A DNA stretch of 64,000 nucleotides from Candidatus Rokuibacteriota bacterium (lineage in GTDB: Bacteria; Methylomirabilota; Methylomirabilia; Rokubacteriales; CSP1-6): positions 89,888-153,887 of the forward strand of contig QHSX01000065.1 of assembly GCA_003221695.1 (NCBI GenBank), written 5' to 3'. Each line of letters opens with the position of its first letter. The stretch's first letter is position 1. A program made the translations under genes and the position numbers. Under the pieces are notes generated by a model that saw only the letters and a list, made by a program, of their open reading frames with translations, did not search any database and had not been told where the DNA came from. This document shows positions 7,501-15,416 of the stretch, one piece after another.

Positions 7501-8754
7501 ATGGAGCACTTCGCCTACCGGCACTCCGACCTCTGCTGCGAGCAGGTGTCACTGCGCTCCCTCGCCGCCGACGTGGGCACGCCCGCGTACGTGTACTCGA
7601 AGGCGGCCCTGCTCGAGGGCTACCGGGGCTACGACGACGCCTTCGCCGACGTCCCCCACGTCGTCTGCTACTCGGTGAAGGCCAACGCGAATCTCGGCGT
7701 GCTCGGGACGCTCGCACGCGCCGGTGCCGGCGCCGACATCGTGTCGGGCGGCGAGCTCTTCCGCGCGCTGCGCGCGGGCTTTCCGCCCGGCAAGATCATC
7801 TTCTCCGGCGTGGGCAAGACGCGTGACGAGCTCCGCGACGCGCTCAAGGCGGAGATCCTCATGTTCAACGTCGAGTCGCTGGGCGAGCTCCGGGCGCTCG
7901 ACGAGATCGCCCGGGAGATGGGCGTGCGGGCGCCCGTGGCGCTCCGCGTGAATCCCGACGTGGACCCCGAGACCCACCCGTACATCGCCACCGGGCTCAA
8001 GACCTCCAAGTTCGGGATCCCGTTCGCGCAGGCGCTCGAGGCGTACGCGGAGGCGGCGAGCCTCAAGGGTGTGGAGGTCGTCGGCGCGGACATTCACATC
8101 GGCTCGCAGCTCACCCGGACCTCGCCGCTCGCCGACGCGGTCGCGCGCGTCGCCGCGCTCGTGAAGACGCTCCGCGAGCGCTCGGTCGAGGTCCGCGTCG
8201 TCGACGTCGGGGGCGGCCTCGGCATCCGCTACCGTAAGGACGAGGCGCCCCCGACCCACCGCGACTACGCGAGGGTGCTGCTGCCGGTGCTGCGCGAGCT
8301 CGGCGTCACCGTGCTGCTCGAGCCCGGCCGGTCCATCGTCGGGAACGCGGGTGTCCTCCTCACCCGCGTGCTCTACCGCAAGGACACGGGCGACAAGAAG
8401 TTCGTGGTCGTCGACGCGGCGATGAACGACCTCATCCGCCCCGCGCTCTACGACGCGTACCACGAGATCCAGCCGGTCGCGGAGGCGCGGCTCGGTGCGC
8501 CCGCGGAGACGGTCGACGTCGTCGGGCCCATCTGCGAGTCGGGGGACTTCCTCGCGAAGGACCGCGCGCTGGCGCGGACCGAGGAGGGTGACCTCCTCGC
8601 GGTCATGAGCGCCGGCGCCTATGGCTCCGCGATGGCGTCCAACTACAACACGCGGCCGCGCGCCGTCGAGGTGCTCGTGGACGGTAACCGCTACACGATC
8701 GTGCGCCGCCGGGAGACCTACGAGGACCTGGTGGCGGGGGAGACGGTCCTATGA
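7501..8754 (+). CDS. lysA: Diaminopimelate decarboxylase
   Basis: PLP-dependent decarboxylase of the alanine-racemase fold that turns meso-diaminopimelate into lysine. The 417-residue protein has the usual length, with the PLP lysine in YSVKANANLGV (Lys60), the HIGSQL loop, GGGLGIRY, EPGRSIVGNAG, and the active-site cysteine in GPICESGDFL (Cys345) contributed across the dimer. ATG 7501 begins the conserved N-terminus; an in-frame GTG at 7477 would add eight residues and overlaps the promoter. The stop overlaps dapA as ATGA (8751-8754). With dapL, dapA and dapB it covers most of the aminotransferase-type lysine route. Confidence 0.96.
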   Translation: MEHFAYRHSDLCCEQVSLRSLAADVGTPAYVYSKAALLEGYRGYDDAFADVPHVVCYSVKANANLGVLGTLARAGAGADIVSGGELFRALRAGFPPGKIIFSGVGKTRDELRDALKAEILMFNVESLGELRALDEIAREMGVRAPVALRVNPDVDPETHPYIATGLKTSKFGIPFAQALEAYAEAASLKGVEVVGADIHIGSQLTRTSPLADAVARVAALVKTLRERSVEVRVVDVGGGLGIRYRKDEAPPTHRDYARVLLPVLRELGVTVLLEPGRSIVGNAGVLLTRVLYRKDTGDKKFVVVDAAMNDLIRPALYDAYHEIQPVAEARLGAPAETVDVVGPICESGDFLAKDRALARTEEGDLLAVMSAGAYGSAMASNYNTRPRAVEVLVDGNRYTIVRRRETYEDLVAGETVL

Positions 8755-9638
8755 GTGCACCGTTCCAGGGCTCGTTCGTCGCACTGGTCACCCCGTTCCG
8801 GAACGGCAGGCTCGACGAGGCGAAGGTGCGGGAGCTCGTCGAGCTCCACGCGAGTCACGGGACCGACGGGATCGTCCCCTGCGGGACCACGGGAGAATCG
8901 CCGACGCTCTCGCACGACGAGCACAAGCGCGTGGTCGAGGTCGTGATCGAGGCCGCCCGCGGGCGGCTCAAGGTCGTCGCGGGCACCGGCTCGAACTCGA
9001 CGGCCGAGGCGATCGACCTGACCCGACACGCCGAGCGCGTGGGGGCCGCGGGCGCGCTGATCGTCAACCCGTACTACAACAAGCCCACGCAGGACGGGCT
9101 CTACCGTCACTTCCGTGCGGTCGCCGAGGCCGTCGCAATCCCGATCCTCGTCTACAACATCCAGAGCCGCACGGCCGTCAACGTCGAGACGGCGACCCTG
9201 GAGCGTCTGGTCCGCGACGTGAGGAACGTCGCGGGCGTGAAGGAGGCGTCGGGGTCGCTCGACCAGATGAGCCAGGTGATCGCGGCGTGCGGGCCCGACT
9301 TCTCGGTCCTCTCGGGCGACGACAACCTCACGCTTCCGCTCCTCGCGATCGGCGGCCACGGCGTCATCTCGGTCATCGCCAATATCCTGCCGCGCGAGAC
9401 CGCCGACATGGTCCACGCCGCGCTCGAGGGTGACTGGAAGCGCGCGCGTGACCTCCACTACCGGCTCTTCCCGCTGGCGCGGGCCGCGTTCCTCGAGACG
9501 AACCCCATCCCGATCAAAGAGGCGATGGCGATGGCCGGCATGATCGAGCCGGAGTTCCGGCTGCCGATGTGCCGGATGAGCGACGCGAACCGCGAGCGGT
9601 TGCGCGCGATCCTCACGCAGTATGCCCTCGTGAAGTAG
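8751..9638 (+). CDS. dapA: 4-hydroxy-tetrahydrodipicolinate synthase
   Basis: Condenses pyruvate with aspartate semialdehyde, the first committed step to diaminopimelate. The 295-residue TIM-barrel protein has GTTGESPTLS in the substrate loop, the catalytic Tyr in ILVYNIQSRTAVN (about Tyr135) and the Schiff-base lysine in AGVKEASGS (about Lys164). The residue after Tyr-Asn is Ile where many homologues have Pro, a mild departure. It is translationally coupled to lysA and lies 9 nt before dapB. Family knowledge suggests lysine feedback in many species, but the sequence read here does not settle that. Confidence 0.95.
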   Translation: MSAPFQGSFVALVTPFRNGRLDEAKVRELVELHASHGTDGIVPCGTTGESPTLSHDEHKRVVEVVIEAARGRLKVVAGTGSNSTAEAIDLTRHAERVGAAGALIVNPYYNKPTQDGLYRHFRAVAEAVAIPILVYNIQSRTAVNVETATLERLVRDVRNVAGVKEASGSLDQMSQVIAACGPDFSVLSGDDNLTLPLLAIGGHGVISVIANILPRETADMVHAALEGDWKRARDLHYRLFPLARAAFLETNPIPIKEAMAMAGMIEPEFRLPMCRMSDANRERLRAILTQYALVK

Positions 9639-9647
9639 CCGCCCACG

Positions 9648-10502
9648 ATGCCCGTGGCCTCACCGACCGTCGGGCGCGGACGCGCCCCGGCGGAACGTCC
9701 CATTGACGTCGTCGTGGCGGGCGCCGCCGGCCGCATGGGGACGCGCCTCGTCGCGTGCCTCCAGGGAGCCGACGACCTGCGCCTGGTCGGCGCGCTCGAG
9801 GCACCCGCGCACCCCGCGCTCGGCCGGGATGCCGGGGAGCTCGCGGGAATCGGGCGCCTCGGCGTGGCGGTGGGTGGCGATCCCGCCACGGTCGTCACCC
9901 CCGACCGCGTGCTGGTCGAGTTCTCCGTTCCGGAGGCCTCCCTCGAGCACCTGCGTCTGGTCGCCCGGAACGGGGCGCGGGCGGTGATCGGCACCACCGG
10001 TTTCACGGATGCCCAGCGCGCGGAGATCGGGGACCTGGCGAAGCGCGCCGCGATCCTCGTCTCGCCCAACATGTCGGTCGCCGTGAACGTCGCGTTCAGC
10101 CTCCTCGGCACGATGGCCAAGGCGCTCGGCGACGAGTACGACGTCGAGATCACGGAGACCCACCACCGCTTCAAAAAGGACGCACCGAGTGGCACCGCCC
10201 TCCGGATGGCGGAGATCGTCGCCGCGGCCCTCGGGCGTGACCCCGACCGGGTCCTCGTGCACGGCCGGCAGGGGCTGCCGGGCGAGCGCACCCGGGCGGA
10301 GATCGCCGTCCTCTCGCTCCGTTCCGGCGACGTCGTCGGCGAGCACACCGTGTCGTTCGGCACCCTGGGCGAGCGTCTCGAGCTGACCCACCGGGCGCAC
10401 ACCCGCGACACCTTCGCGCGCGGCGCCCTGCGCGCGGTGCGGTTCCTGGCGGCGCGTCCGCCCGGGCTCTACTCGATGCAGGACGTGCTCGGCCTCGCCT
10501 AG
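9648..10502 (+). CDS. dapB: 4-hydroxy-tetrahydrodipicolinate reductase
   Basis: NAD(P)H-dependent reductase acting after DapA. After a 22-residue N-terminal extension, the 284-residue protein has the nucleotide-binding GAAGRMGTRL, the hinge VLVEFSVPEA, IGTTGFT, and the catalytic ETHHRFKKDAPSGTAL with the His-His pair and Lys. The C-terminal part, beginning near HGRQGLPGERT, completes the substrate domain. ATG 9648 is the first good start after dapA; a later start cannot be excluded because the extension is not family-conserved. It is in the same plus-strand run as dapA and the following hydrolase. Confidence 0.94.
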   Translation: MPVASPTVGRGRAPAERPIDVVVAGAAGRMGTRLVACLQGADDLRLVGALEAPAHPALGRDAGELAGIGRLGVAVGGDPATVVTPDRVLVEFSVPEASLEHLRLVARNGARAVIGTTGFTDAQRAEIGDLAKRAAILVSPNMSVAVNVAFSLLGTMAKALGDEYDVEITETHHRFKKDAPSGTALRMAEIVAAALGRDPDRVLVHGRQGLPGERTRAEIAVLSLRSGDVVGEHTVSFGTLGERLELTHRAHTRDTFARGALRAVRFLAARPPGLYSMQDVLGLA

Positions 10503-10514
10503 GAGGCGGTCGGC

Positions 10515-11273
10515 GTGCAGATCGTGCGGTTCAAGGTGGGCGACAGGACGCGCTACGGCGTCCTCGAGGGCGCGACCGTCGTCGAGTACGCCGGGACGCC
10601 CTTCACGATCTTCAGGCGAGGACGCCACCGCTACCCGCTCAAGCACGTGGTCCTCCTGGCCCCCGTGCTGCCGTCCAAGATCGTCGGGATCGGCCCCAAC
10701 TACCGAGACCACGCGACGGAGCTGGGGCTGGCGATTCCGGACGAGCCGGTCATGCTCTTCAAGCCGACGACGACCCTGGTCGGGCCGGACGATCCGATCG
10801 TGTATCCGTCGATTTCCGTGCGCGTGGAGCACGAGGCGGAGCTCGCGGTCGTCGTCAAGCGCCGCTGCCGCGACGTGCCCGCCGCGCGCGCCCGCGAATA
10901 CATCCTCGGCTACACGGCGCTCAACGACGTGACGGCGCGGGACCTGCAGGAAAAGGACGGGCAAGGCACGCGGGCCAAGGCGTTCGACACGTTCTGCCCG
11001 ATCGGCCCGTGCGTCGCGACCGACATCGACCCGAGCGCCTTGACGATCGAGGCCTACGTCAACGGCGAGCTCCGGCAGTCCGCGAGCACCAAGGAGATGG
11101 TCTTCCCGATCGAGGACCTCCTGGCGCGCGTCTCACAGGTGATGACGCTGCTTCCGGGTGACGTGATCGCGACGGGGACCCCGCCGGGGGTCGGTCCGCT
11201 CCGGCCGGGCGATCGGGTCGAGGTGCGGATCGACTCCATCGGGAGCCTCAAGAACCCCGTCGTCAGGCTCTGA
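10515..11273 (+). CDS. Fumarylacetoacetate hydrolase (FAH) family protein
   Basis: Metal-dependent FAH-fold enzyme, probably acting on a beta-diketo or oxo-acid; members include acylpyruvases, oxaloacetate decarboxylases and hydratase/isomerases of aromatic catabolism. The 252-residue protein has IVGIGPNYRDHATELG, KPTTTLVGPDDPIVYP, the metal-binding EHEAELAVVV, GYTALNDVTARDLQ and GDVIATGTPPGVGPL, all typical of the family. No catabolic genes are nearby; the neighbours are lysine and folate genes, so a housekeeping metabolite-repair role is as likely as a pathway step. The GTG start at 10515 follows AGGAGG 10 nt upstream. The stop overlaps the folB ATG by one base. Confidence 0.85.
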   Translation: MQIVRFKVGDRTRYGVLEGATVVEYAGTPFTIFRRGRHRYPLKHVVLLAPVLPSKIVGIGPNYRDHATELGLAIPDEPVMLFKPTTTLVGPDDPIVYPSISVRVEHEAELAVVVKRRCRDVPAARAREYILGYTALNDVTARDLQEKDGQGTRAKAFDTFCPIGPCVATDIDPSALTIEAYVNGELRQSASTKEMVFPIEDLLARVSQVMTLLPGDVIATGTPPGVGPLRPGDRVEVRIDSIGSLKNPVVRL

Positions 11274-11635
11274 TGGCGGACAAGCTCCTGCTCGAGGATG
11301 TGCGGTTCTACGGCCAGCACGGCCTGACGAAGGCCGAGCAGACGGTGGGCGCCTGGTTCTCGGTCGACGCCGAGCTCGCCCTCGACCTCGGGCCCGCGGC
11401 GCTGTCCGACGACCTGGGCGCGGCGGTCGACTACGGCGCGGTCGCCCGTCGCATCGTCGAGATCGGAACGGGCCAGCGCGTCAACCTGATCGAGCGTCTC
11501 GCCGGCCTCATGGCCGACGCCCTCCTGCGGGAGTTCCCGGCGCAGGAGGTACGGGTCCGCGTCCGGAAGCTCACGCCTCCGCTCCACGGGCTCGTCGGCA
11601 CGCCCGCGGTCGAGCTCGTCCGGAGACGCCGATGA
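11273..11635 (+). CDS. folB: Dihydroneopterin aldolase
   Basis: Folate-pathway enzyme that splits 7,8-dihydroneopterin to 6-hydroxymethyl-dihydropterin and glycolaldehyde. The 120-residue protein begins MADKLLLEDVRFYGQHGLTKAEQ, the usual FolB start with the YGQHG active-site segment. It contains the conserved YGAVARRI, RVNLIERLAG with the pterin-binding Glu, and a C-terminal strand VRVRVRKLTPPL. The ATG overlaps the stop of the FAH gene by one base and the stop overlaps folK as ATGA (11632-11635), so the three are co-translated. Confidence 0.92.
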   Translation: MADKLLLEDVRFYGQHGLTKAEQTVGAWFSVDAELALDLGPAALSDDLGAAVDYGAVARRIVEIGTGQRVNLIERLAGLMADALLREFPAQEVRVRVRKLTPPLHGLVGTPAVELVRRRR

Positions 11636-12180
11636 CACGCGTGTTTCTCAGCCTCGGCTCGAACCTCGGCGATCGCCTGGGGCTGCTCCGCGCGGCGTGG
11701 GAGCGGCTCGCGCGGCTCGAGGGCGTCGAGGTCGTGGGCACCTCGCGTCTCTACGAGGCCGAGCCCTGGGAGAGCGAGCCCGGCCGGACGCGCGACGAGA
11801 CGCGCTGGTACCTCAACTGTGTCGTCGCGGTCGAGACGACGCTGCCGCCGCGCGCGCTGCTCGAGCGGGTCCAGGCGATCGAGACGGCGCTCGGACGCAC
11901 GCGGCCGACTGGCACGCCCGAGGCGCGGCGCTTCGCCGCCCGGACCCTCGACATCGACATTCTCTTCTACGGCCACGAGGTGGTGAGCGTCCCCGACGAC
12001 CTCCACATCCCCCACCTGCTCCTCGCCGAGCGCGCCTTCGTCCTCCGGCCGCTCGCGGACGTGGCGCCCGACCTCGAGCACCCGACGCTCTACCGGACCG
12101 TCCGCGAGCTGCTCCGAGACGTCGCCGACGACCACGAGGTCCGCCCAGGCGAGTATTCCCCGCGCTGGTTCGAGGGCTGA
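11632..12180 (+). CDS. folK: 6-hydroxymethyl-7,8-dihydropterin pyrophosphokinase
   Basis: Transfers pyrophosphate from ATP to 6-hydroxymethyl-dihydropterin, directly after FolB in folate synthesis. The 182-residue protein has VFLSLGSNLGDR at the N-terminus, the YLNCVVAVET strand, and RTLDIDILFYG, containing the two Mg-binding aspartates, followed by IPHLLLAERAFVLRPL. Length and order of motifs are standard. The next gene begins 5 nt after its stop. Confidence 0.94.
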   Translation: MTRVFLSLGSNLGDRLGLLRAAWERLARLEGVEVVGTSRLYEAEPWESEPGRTRDETRWYLNCVVAVETTLPPRALLERVQAIETALGRTRPTGTPEARRFAARTLDIDILFYGHEVVSVPDDLHIPHLLLAERAFVLRPLADVAPDLEHPTLYRTVRELLRDVADDHEVRPGEYSPRWFEG

Positions 12181-12185
12181 GCGCC

Positions 12186-12695
12186 GTGGCCTCCGGCGAG
12201 TTCGAGCGGCAAGCCCTCGAGCACCTCGACGCCCTCTACAACTTCGCGATGTACCTGACGCGCAACCCGCCGGAAGCGGACGACCTCGTCCAGGAAACCT
12301 ATCTCCGAGCGTTCCGCTTCGCCGACCGGTTCACACCGGGAACCCACCTCCGCGCCTGGTTGTTTCAGATCTTGAGGAACACGTTCCTGACCTTCTATCG
12401 GGTCCGCGAGCGCGAGTCCGCGATCGCGGACGACGGCGTGCCGGACTGGGACGCGCCCATGTTTCACGACGCGCCCGAGGACTCGTCGAGCGTCATGGAG
12501 GCGCACACAGACCTCGAACGTGCGCTGCGCCGCCTGCCAGAGGAATTCCGGACCGTGCTCTTGCTCGCGGAAGTCGAGGGCATGCCGCTCGAGGAAGTCG
12601 CGCACGTGATGGAGTGCCCCGTCGGCACCGTCAAGTCGAGAATCTTCAGGGCGAAGGAGCGGTTGCGCACGTTGCTGCGCGATTACAAGCGATGA
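12186..12695 (+). CDS. ECF-type RNA polymerase sigma factor
   Basis: Group IV (RpoE-like) sigma factor of 169 residues. Region 2 is present with DALYNFAMYLTRNPPEADDL and QETYLRAFRF, and region 4 with LPEEFRTVLLLAEVEGMPLEEVA and CPVGTVKSRIFRAKERLR, which forms the -35-recognising helix-turn-helix. GTG 12186 fits the family N-terminus and sits 5 nt after folK. The stop overlaps the next gene (12692-12695), whose product looks like a membrane anti-sigma factor. Regulation is therefore probably by sequestration at the membrane. The stimulus and regulon are not visible, and no obvious ECF promoter was found in front of the pair. Confidence 0.92.
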   Translation: MASGEFERQALEHLDALYNFAMYLTRNPPEADDLVQETYLRAFRFADRFTPGTHLRAWLFQILRNTFLTFYRVRERESAIADDGVPDWDAPMFHDAPEDSSSVMEAHTDLERALRRLPEEFRTVLLLAEVEGMPLEEVAHVMECPVGTVKSRIFRAKERLRTLLRDYKR

Positions 12696-13399
12696 TGAAC
12701 GAGCGTTCTTCGGACTCGTCGGACGAGGAGCTCGGTCAGCAGCTCCGGGCGGAGCTGCCTCGATACGCGGCCCCGGAGCGCCTGGGCGCGGCGATCGTCG
12801 AGGCGGCGACGCCAGCGCCCCGGCGCCGATTCGCGTGGCTCGCGCCCGCGTTCGCCGCGGCCGCCACGGCGCTCGTGCTCGTCCTGGCGTTCGTGCCGCT
12901 GCTCCCGCGGATCCTGCCCGCCGATCCGGCGCAGCGGCTCATGCGCTCGGTCGTCGCCGAGCACGAGCGCGCGCTCATGTGGGGGGCGCGACGCCCGGAG
13001 GCCATCCCGACGGCGCTTCCCTGGCTCACGCAGGAGTCGGGCATCGACCTCACGCGGGTCTTCGCCGGCGACGACCTCCTCGCCTTCAGGGGGGCCGAGC
13101 CCGTGTACCTGGAGGGGCGGCGCGGCATCGCGCTCCACTACCGCGACGCGGACGGCCATCTCGTCACGTATATCGTGCTGCCCGCGCCTGCGCTGCCGCT
13201 CCCGGACCGCCAGCGCGTCCAGGTCGAGCGCTGGAAGCCGGCGCTCATGTACGACAACGGCTTTTCGGCGTGGGTGTGGAAGCATGGCGACCTCGCCTGC
13301 TTCCTCGTCTCGGACATGGTCTCCGAGGCGGAGCTCGAGCGGTTCAAGAACTACTTCGTCCGCGTCCGGACGGCGACGGAGCCCGTGCCCGCGTACTGA
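12692..13399 (+). CDS. Putative membrane anti-sigma factor
   Basis: The 235-residue product is co-translated with the ECF sigma factor (ATGA overlap). It has a short acidic cytoplasmic N-terminus (about 45 residues, SSDSSDEELGQQLRAELP), one membrane segment at about residues 50-70, and an extracytoplasmic domain of about 160 residues. This layout is that of anti-sigma factors. The zinc-binding H-x3-C-x2-C motif of ZAS-type proteins is absent, so sigma binding would have to use a non-zinc N-terminal region. The outer domain contains LHYRDADGHLVTYIVLP and SAWVWKHGDLACFLVSDM, which I do not recognise as a named sensor. The assignment rests mainly on gene order and topology. Confidence 0.68.
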   Translation: MMNERSSDSSDEELGQQLRAELPRYAAPERLGAAIVEAATPAPRRRFAWLAPAFAAAATALVLVLAFVPLLPRILPADPAQRLMRSVVAEHERALMWGARRPEAIPTALPWLTQESGIDLTRVFAGDDLLAFRGAEPVYLEGRRGIALHYRDADGHLVTYIVLPAPALPLPDRQRVQVERWKPALMYDNGFSAWVWKHGDLACFLVSDMVSEAELERFKNYFVRVRTATEPVPAY

Positions 13400-13457
13400 G
13401 GGGCGGCGAGAAGATGACCCGAGCGGCTCGTTCAGCGGCGGCCCAAGACCCTCATGA

Positions 13458-13838
13458 CTAGATCTTCTGCGCGCCGACGAGCTTCGCGAGCTGCCGGTCG
13501 AACGTGCCGACGGGCAGATGCCCCGCCTTGCGAGCGATCTCGAGGACCAAGCAGTCGGAGAAATCCACGCGTGGATGTCGCCGGTAGTGCTCGAGCGCGG
13601 CAGTGACGACGTCGGCGTCCTGGATCGTCACGTGCTGGTGGTTGAGAAGCATCTCGACGGCTGTGACGATCGCAGTCGGGGCAAGGCCGTAGACGGCGCT
13701 CAGGACCCAGGTCGTCTCCGCCAGCACGAGGTGACCGACCCACCCGCCGGGCGCCACGAAGGACTCGGCGGCCGCCGCTTGCCTGGCATCGTCGCGCGTG
13801 ATGAGGCGAACGAGGACGTTCGTGTCAACGGCCCGCAT
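13458..13838 (-). CDS. vapC: PIN-domain ribonuclease toxin, VapC family (second locus)
   Basis: The 126-residue PIN protein starts MRAVDTNVLVRLITRDD with the first catalytic Asp. It has Glu in VLAETTWVLSAVYG, Asp pairs in HPRVDFSDCLVLEIARKAG, and ends TFDRQLAKL. This is the VapC arrangement of an Mg-dependent RNase. The start is ATG 13838, 14 nt inside the end of the upstream antitoxin gene, so the pair is coupled. It is unlike the first VapC in sequence and is paired with an AbrB-type rather than a ribbon-helix-helix antitoxin, so the two loci are not recent duplicates. Confidence 0.88.
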   Translation of the reverse strand: MRAVDTNVLVRLITRDDARQAAAAESFVAPGGWVGHLVLAETTWVLSAVYGLAPTAIVTAVEMLLNHQHVTIQDADVVTAALEHYRRHPRVDFSDCLVLEIARKAGHLPVGTFDRQLAKLVGAQKI

Positions 13839-14091
13839 GCCGCTTCCGCGCGTGGCGCCGGATACCCGTCTTGAGCTGCTCGAGCGTCTTCCGCTTTGGG
13901 GCGCGCGTGGAGAAGACCGCCCGATGGATATCCTCGGAGGAGTAGCGCCCCGCCCGGCGGACGACAATGGCGCCGCCGTCGTCGCTCCACTCGAGGACGG
14001 CGCCCGGGCCAACGCCAAGGCGCCGGCGGACCGCCGCCGGGACGGACACCTGGCCCTGGGCGGTGAGCCTCGAGTGGGCAATCGGCGACAT
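13825..14091 (-). CDS. AbrB/MazE-type antitoxin
   Basis: The 88-residue antitoxin partner of the downstream PIN toxin has a swapped-hairpin AbrB-like DNA-binding domain: LTAQGQVSVPAAVRRRLGVG followed by GAVLEWSDDGGAIVVRR. A basic C-terminal tail (KTGIRRHARKRHAGR) would contact the toxin. ATG 14091 is chosen over a TTG at 14100, which lies inside the palindromic operator. The very short distance between operator and start suggests that the operator overlaps the transcription start, consistent with tight autoregulation. Confidence 0.85.
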   Translation of the reverse strand: MSPIAHSRLTAQGQVSVPAAVRRRLGVGPGAVLEWSDDGGAIVVRRAGRYSSEDIHRAVFSTRAPKRKTLEQLKTGIRRHARKRHAGR

Positions 14092-14099
14092 ACGTATCA

Positions 14100-14113
14100 A
14101 TTACCATGGTAAT
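14100..14113. promoter_or_regulatory. Putative operator of the second toxin-antitoxin pair
   Basis: ATTACCATGGTAAT is a perfect 14-bp palindrome ending 8 nt upstream of the antitoxin ATG at 14091. Perfect symmetry and placement fit binding by an AbrB-type dimer. A promoter must overlap it, because the O-antigen-ligase gene ends at 14154. Confidence 0.55.
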
Positions 14114-14153
14114 GTGCCGTAATCAACGTCACGATTCAGAGACACCGCATCGT

Positions 14154-15416
14154 CTACCGGGTCGAGCGGCGAGAGGTCTCGTGAGGCTCGGTTGATTCTC
14201 CGACCAGGACGCTGAACGGCAGCGCCATCAGGGCAACGGCCACGAGCAGCACTTCGGTGTCGCCGAAGTTGTACTCGAAGAGACCCGCCACGAGGAACGC
14301 GGCGATCGCCGCCATCGGCCCGAGAACGAGCGCGCGCGTGTCTTCGTCCTCCCGGCGAGCGCGCGCGAGGGTCCGCGCCGACACCCTGAAGAACGCGACC
14401 CAGATCGCGATCCACGCGACGAGCCCGGGGACGCCACGCTCGACAGCGATCTGGAGCGGCGTGTTGTGCAGGTGGCTCGTCGAGCGCCGGAGCGCCTCCG
14501 GCCCTGCCCACACGGGATAGAGCTGCTTGACCTGGCCCGGGCCGACGCCCGTGATCGGGTGCGCCCGGACGAGGCGGAGCCCCGTGTCCAGCATCGCGAG
14601 CCGGTCGCGCGCGGTGTCGTCCCTGAGATCACCGATGGTGCGGAGGCGGGCCAGCACGCCCGGCTCGACGACGAGCGCCCCGGCGACCACGACCGCGAGC
14701 GTCCCCAGCACGAGGCCGCGCCGACCGAGGGCGAGCGCGCACCCCACGGCGCCGACGGCGAAGCCGAGCCAGGCGCCGCGGACATAGGTGAGGCCGAGGG
14801 CCACGACTCCGAGCCCCCAGAGCGGCGCCATCCAGGCGCGCTCCCGGCCCGCGCGCGCCAGGCGCGGCAGCGTGGCCACGAGCACCTGCGTGAGGACGCC
14901 CGCGAGCGTCATGTAGATCGAGAAGAAACCCCGCGCGCGCGCGCACTTGTGGAAGAGCAACCGCACGGGGCCGGACTCGACGCTGCCCGACGGCGGGCAG
15001 AAGCCGACCTGGAGGATGGAGAAGAGCGCCACCACGGAGACCGCGACGAAGAGGCCGGTCAGAAAGCGCCGGGCCGACGGCGGGTCGGGCAGCGCGTGGC
15101 GCACGACGTAGAAGGCGCCGAGCGTGAGCAACCCCTTCGCGGCCACGAGGCTCTCCGCGGGGCGCGGGGACGTGAGCGCCGCCACGAGCGTCCACGCGGC
15201 GAAGGCCACGAGCGGTCCGGCGAACGGCCAGCCCGCGCGCCGCGGGCCGGGGTCGCGCGGGCCGAAGACAAGCCACGCGGCGAGCACGACGAGCGTCGCC
15301 TCCGAGAGCGAGATCGACGCGGCGAGCCCGAGCGTGAGCGCCAGGAGCAGCCAGCCGCGGACCGCCACGGGCCAGGGCCCGCTCGCAGCCGATGGAGCGT
15401 CGGCCGGGTCGCTCAA
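14154..15416 (-). CDS. O-antigen ligase / WaaL-like membrane protein
   Basis: Polytopic membrane protein of 420 residues with about 10-12 hydrophobic segments and a large periplasmic loop between about residues 270 and 345. That loop ends with STSHLHNTPLQIAVERGVPGL, the H-x-N-rich motif characteristic of the Wzy_C/WaaL superfamily. Such proteins transfer lipid-linked glycans to lipid A core or to proteins in the periplasm, or polymerise repeat units. The position as last gene of the unit Gmd-GT4-phosphoglycosyltransferase fits a terminal ligase or polymerase. It overlaps the phosphoglycosyltransferase stop by 4 nt (15413-15416). Ligase and polymerase activities cannot be separated from sequence alone. 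Confidence 0.8.
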   Translation of the reverse strand: MSDPADAPSAASGPWPVAVRGWLLLALTLGLAASISLSEATLVVLAAWLVFGPRDPGPRRAGWPFAGPLVAFAAWTLVAALTSPRPAESLVAAKGLLTLGAFYVVRHALPDPPSARRFLTGLFVAVSVVALFSILQVGFCPPSGSVESGPVRLLFHKCARARGFFSIYMTLAGVLTQVLVATLPRLARAGRERAWMAPLWGLGVVALGLTYVRGAWLGFAVGAVGCALALGRRGLVLGTLAVVVAGALVVEPGVLARLRTIGDLRDDTARDRLAMLDTGLRLVRAHPITGVGPGQVKQLYPVWAGPEALRRSTSHLHNTPLQIAVERGVPGLVAWIAIWVAFFRVSARTLARARREDEDTRALVLGPMAAIAAFLVAGLFEYNFGDTEVLLVAVALMALPFSVLVGESTEPHETSRRSTR

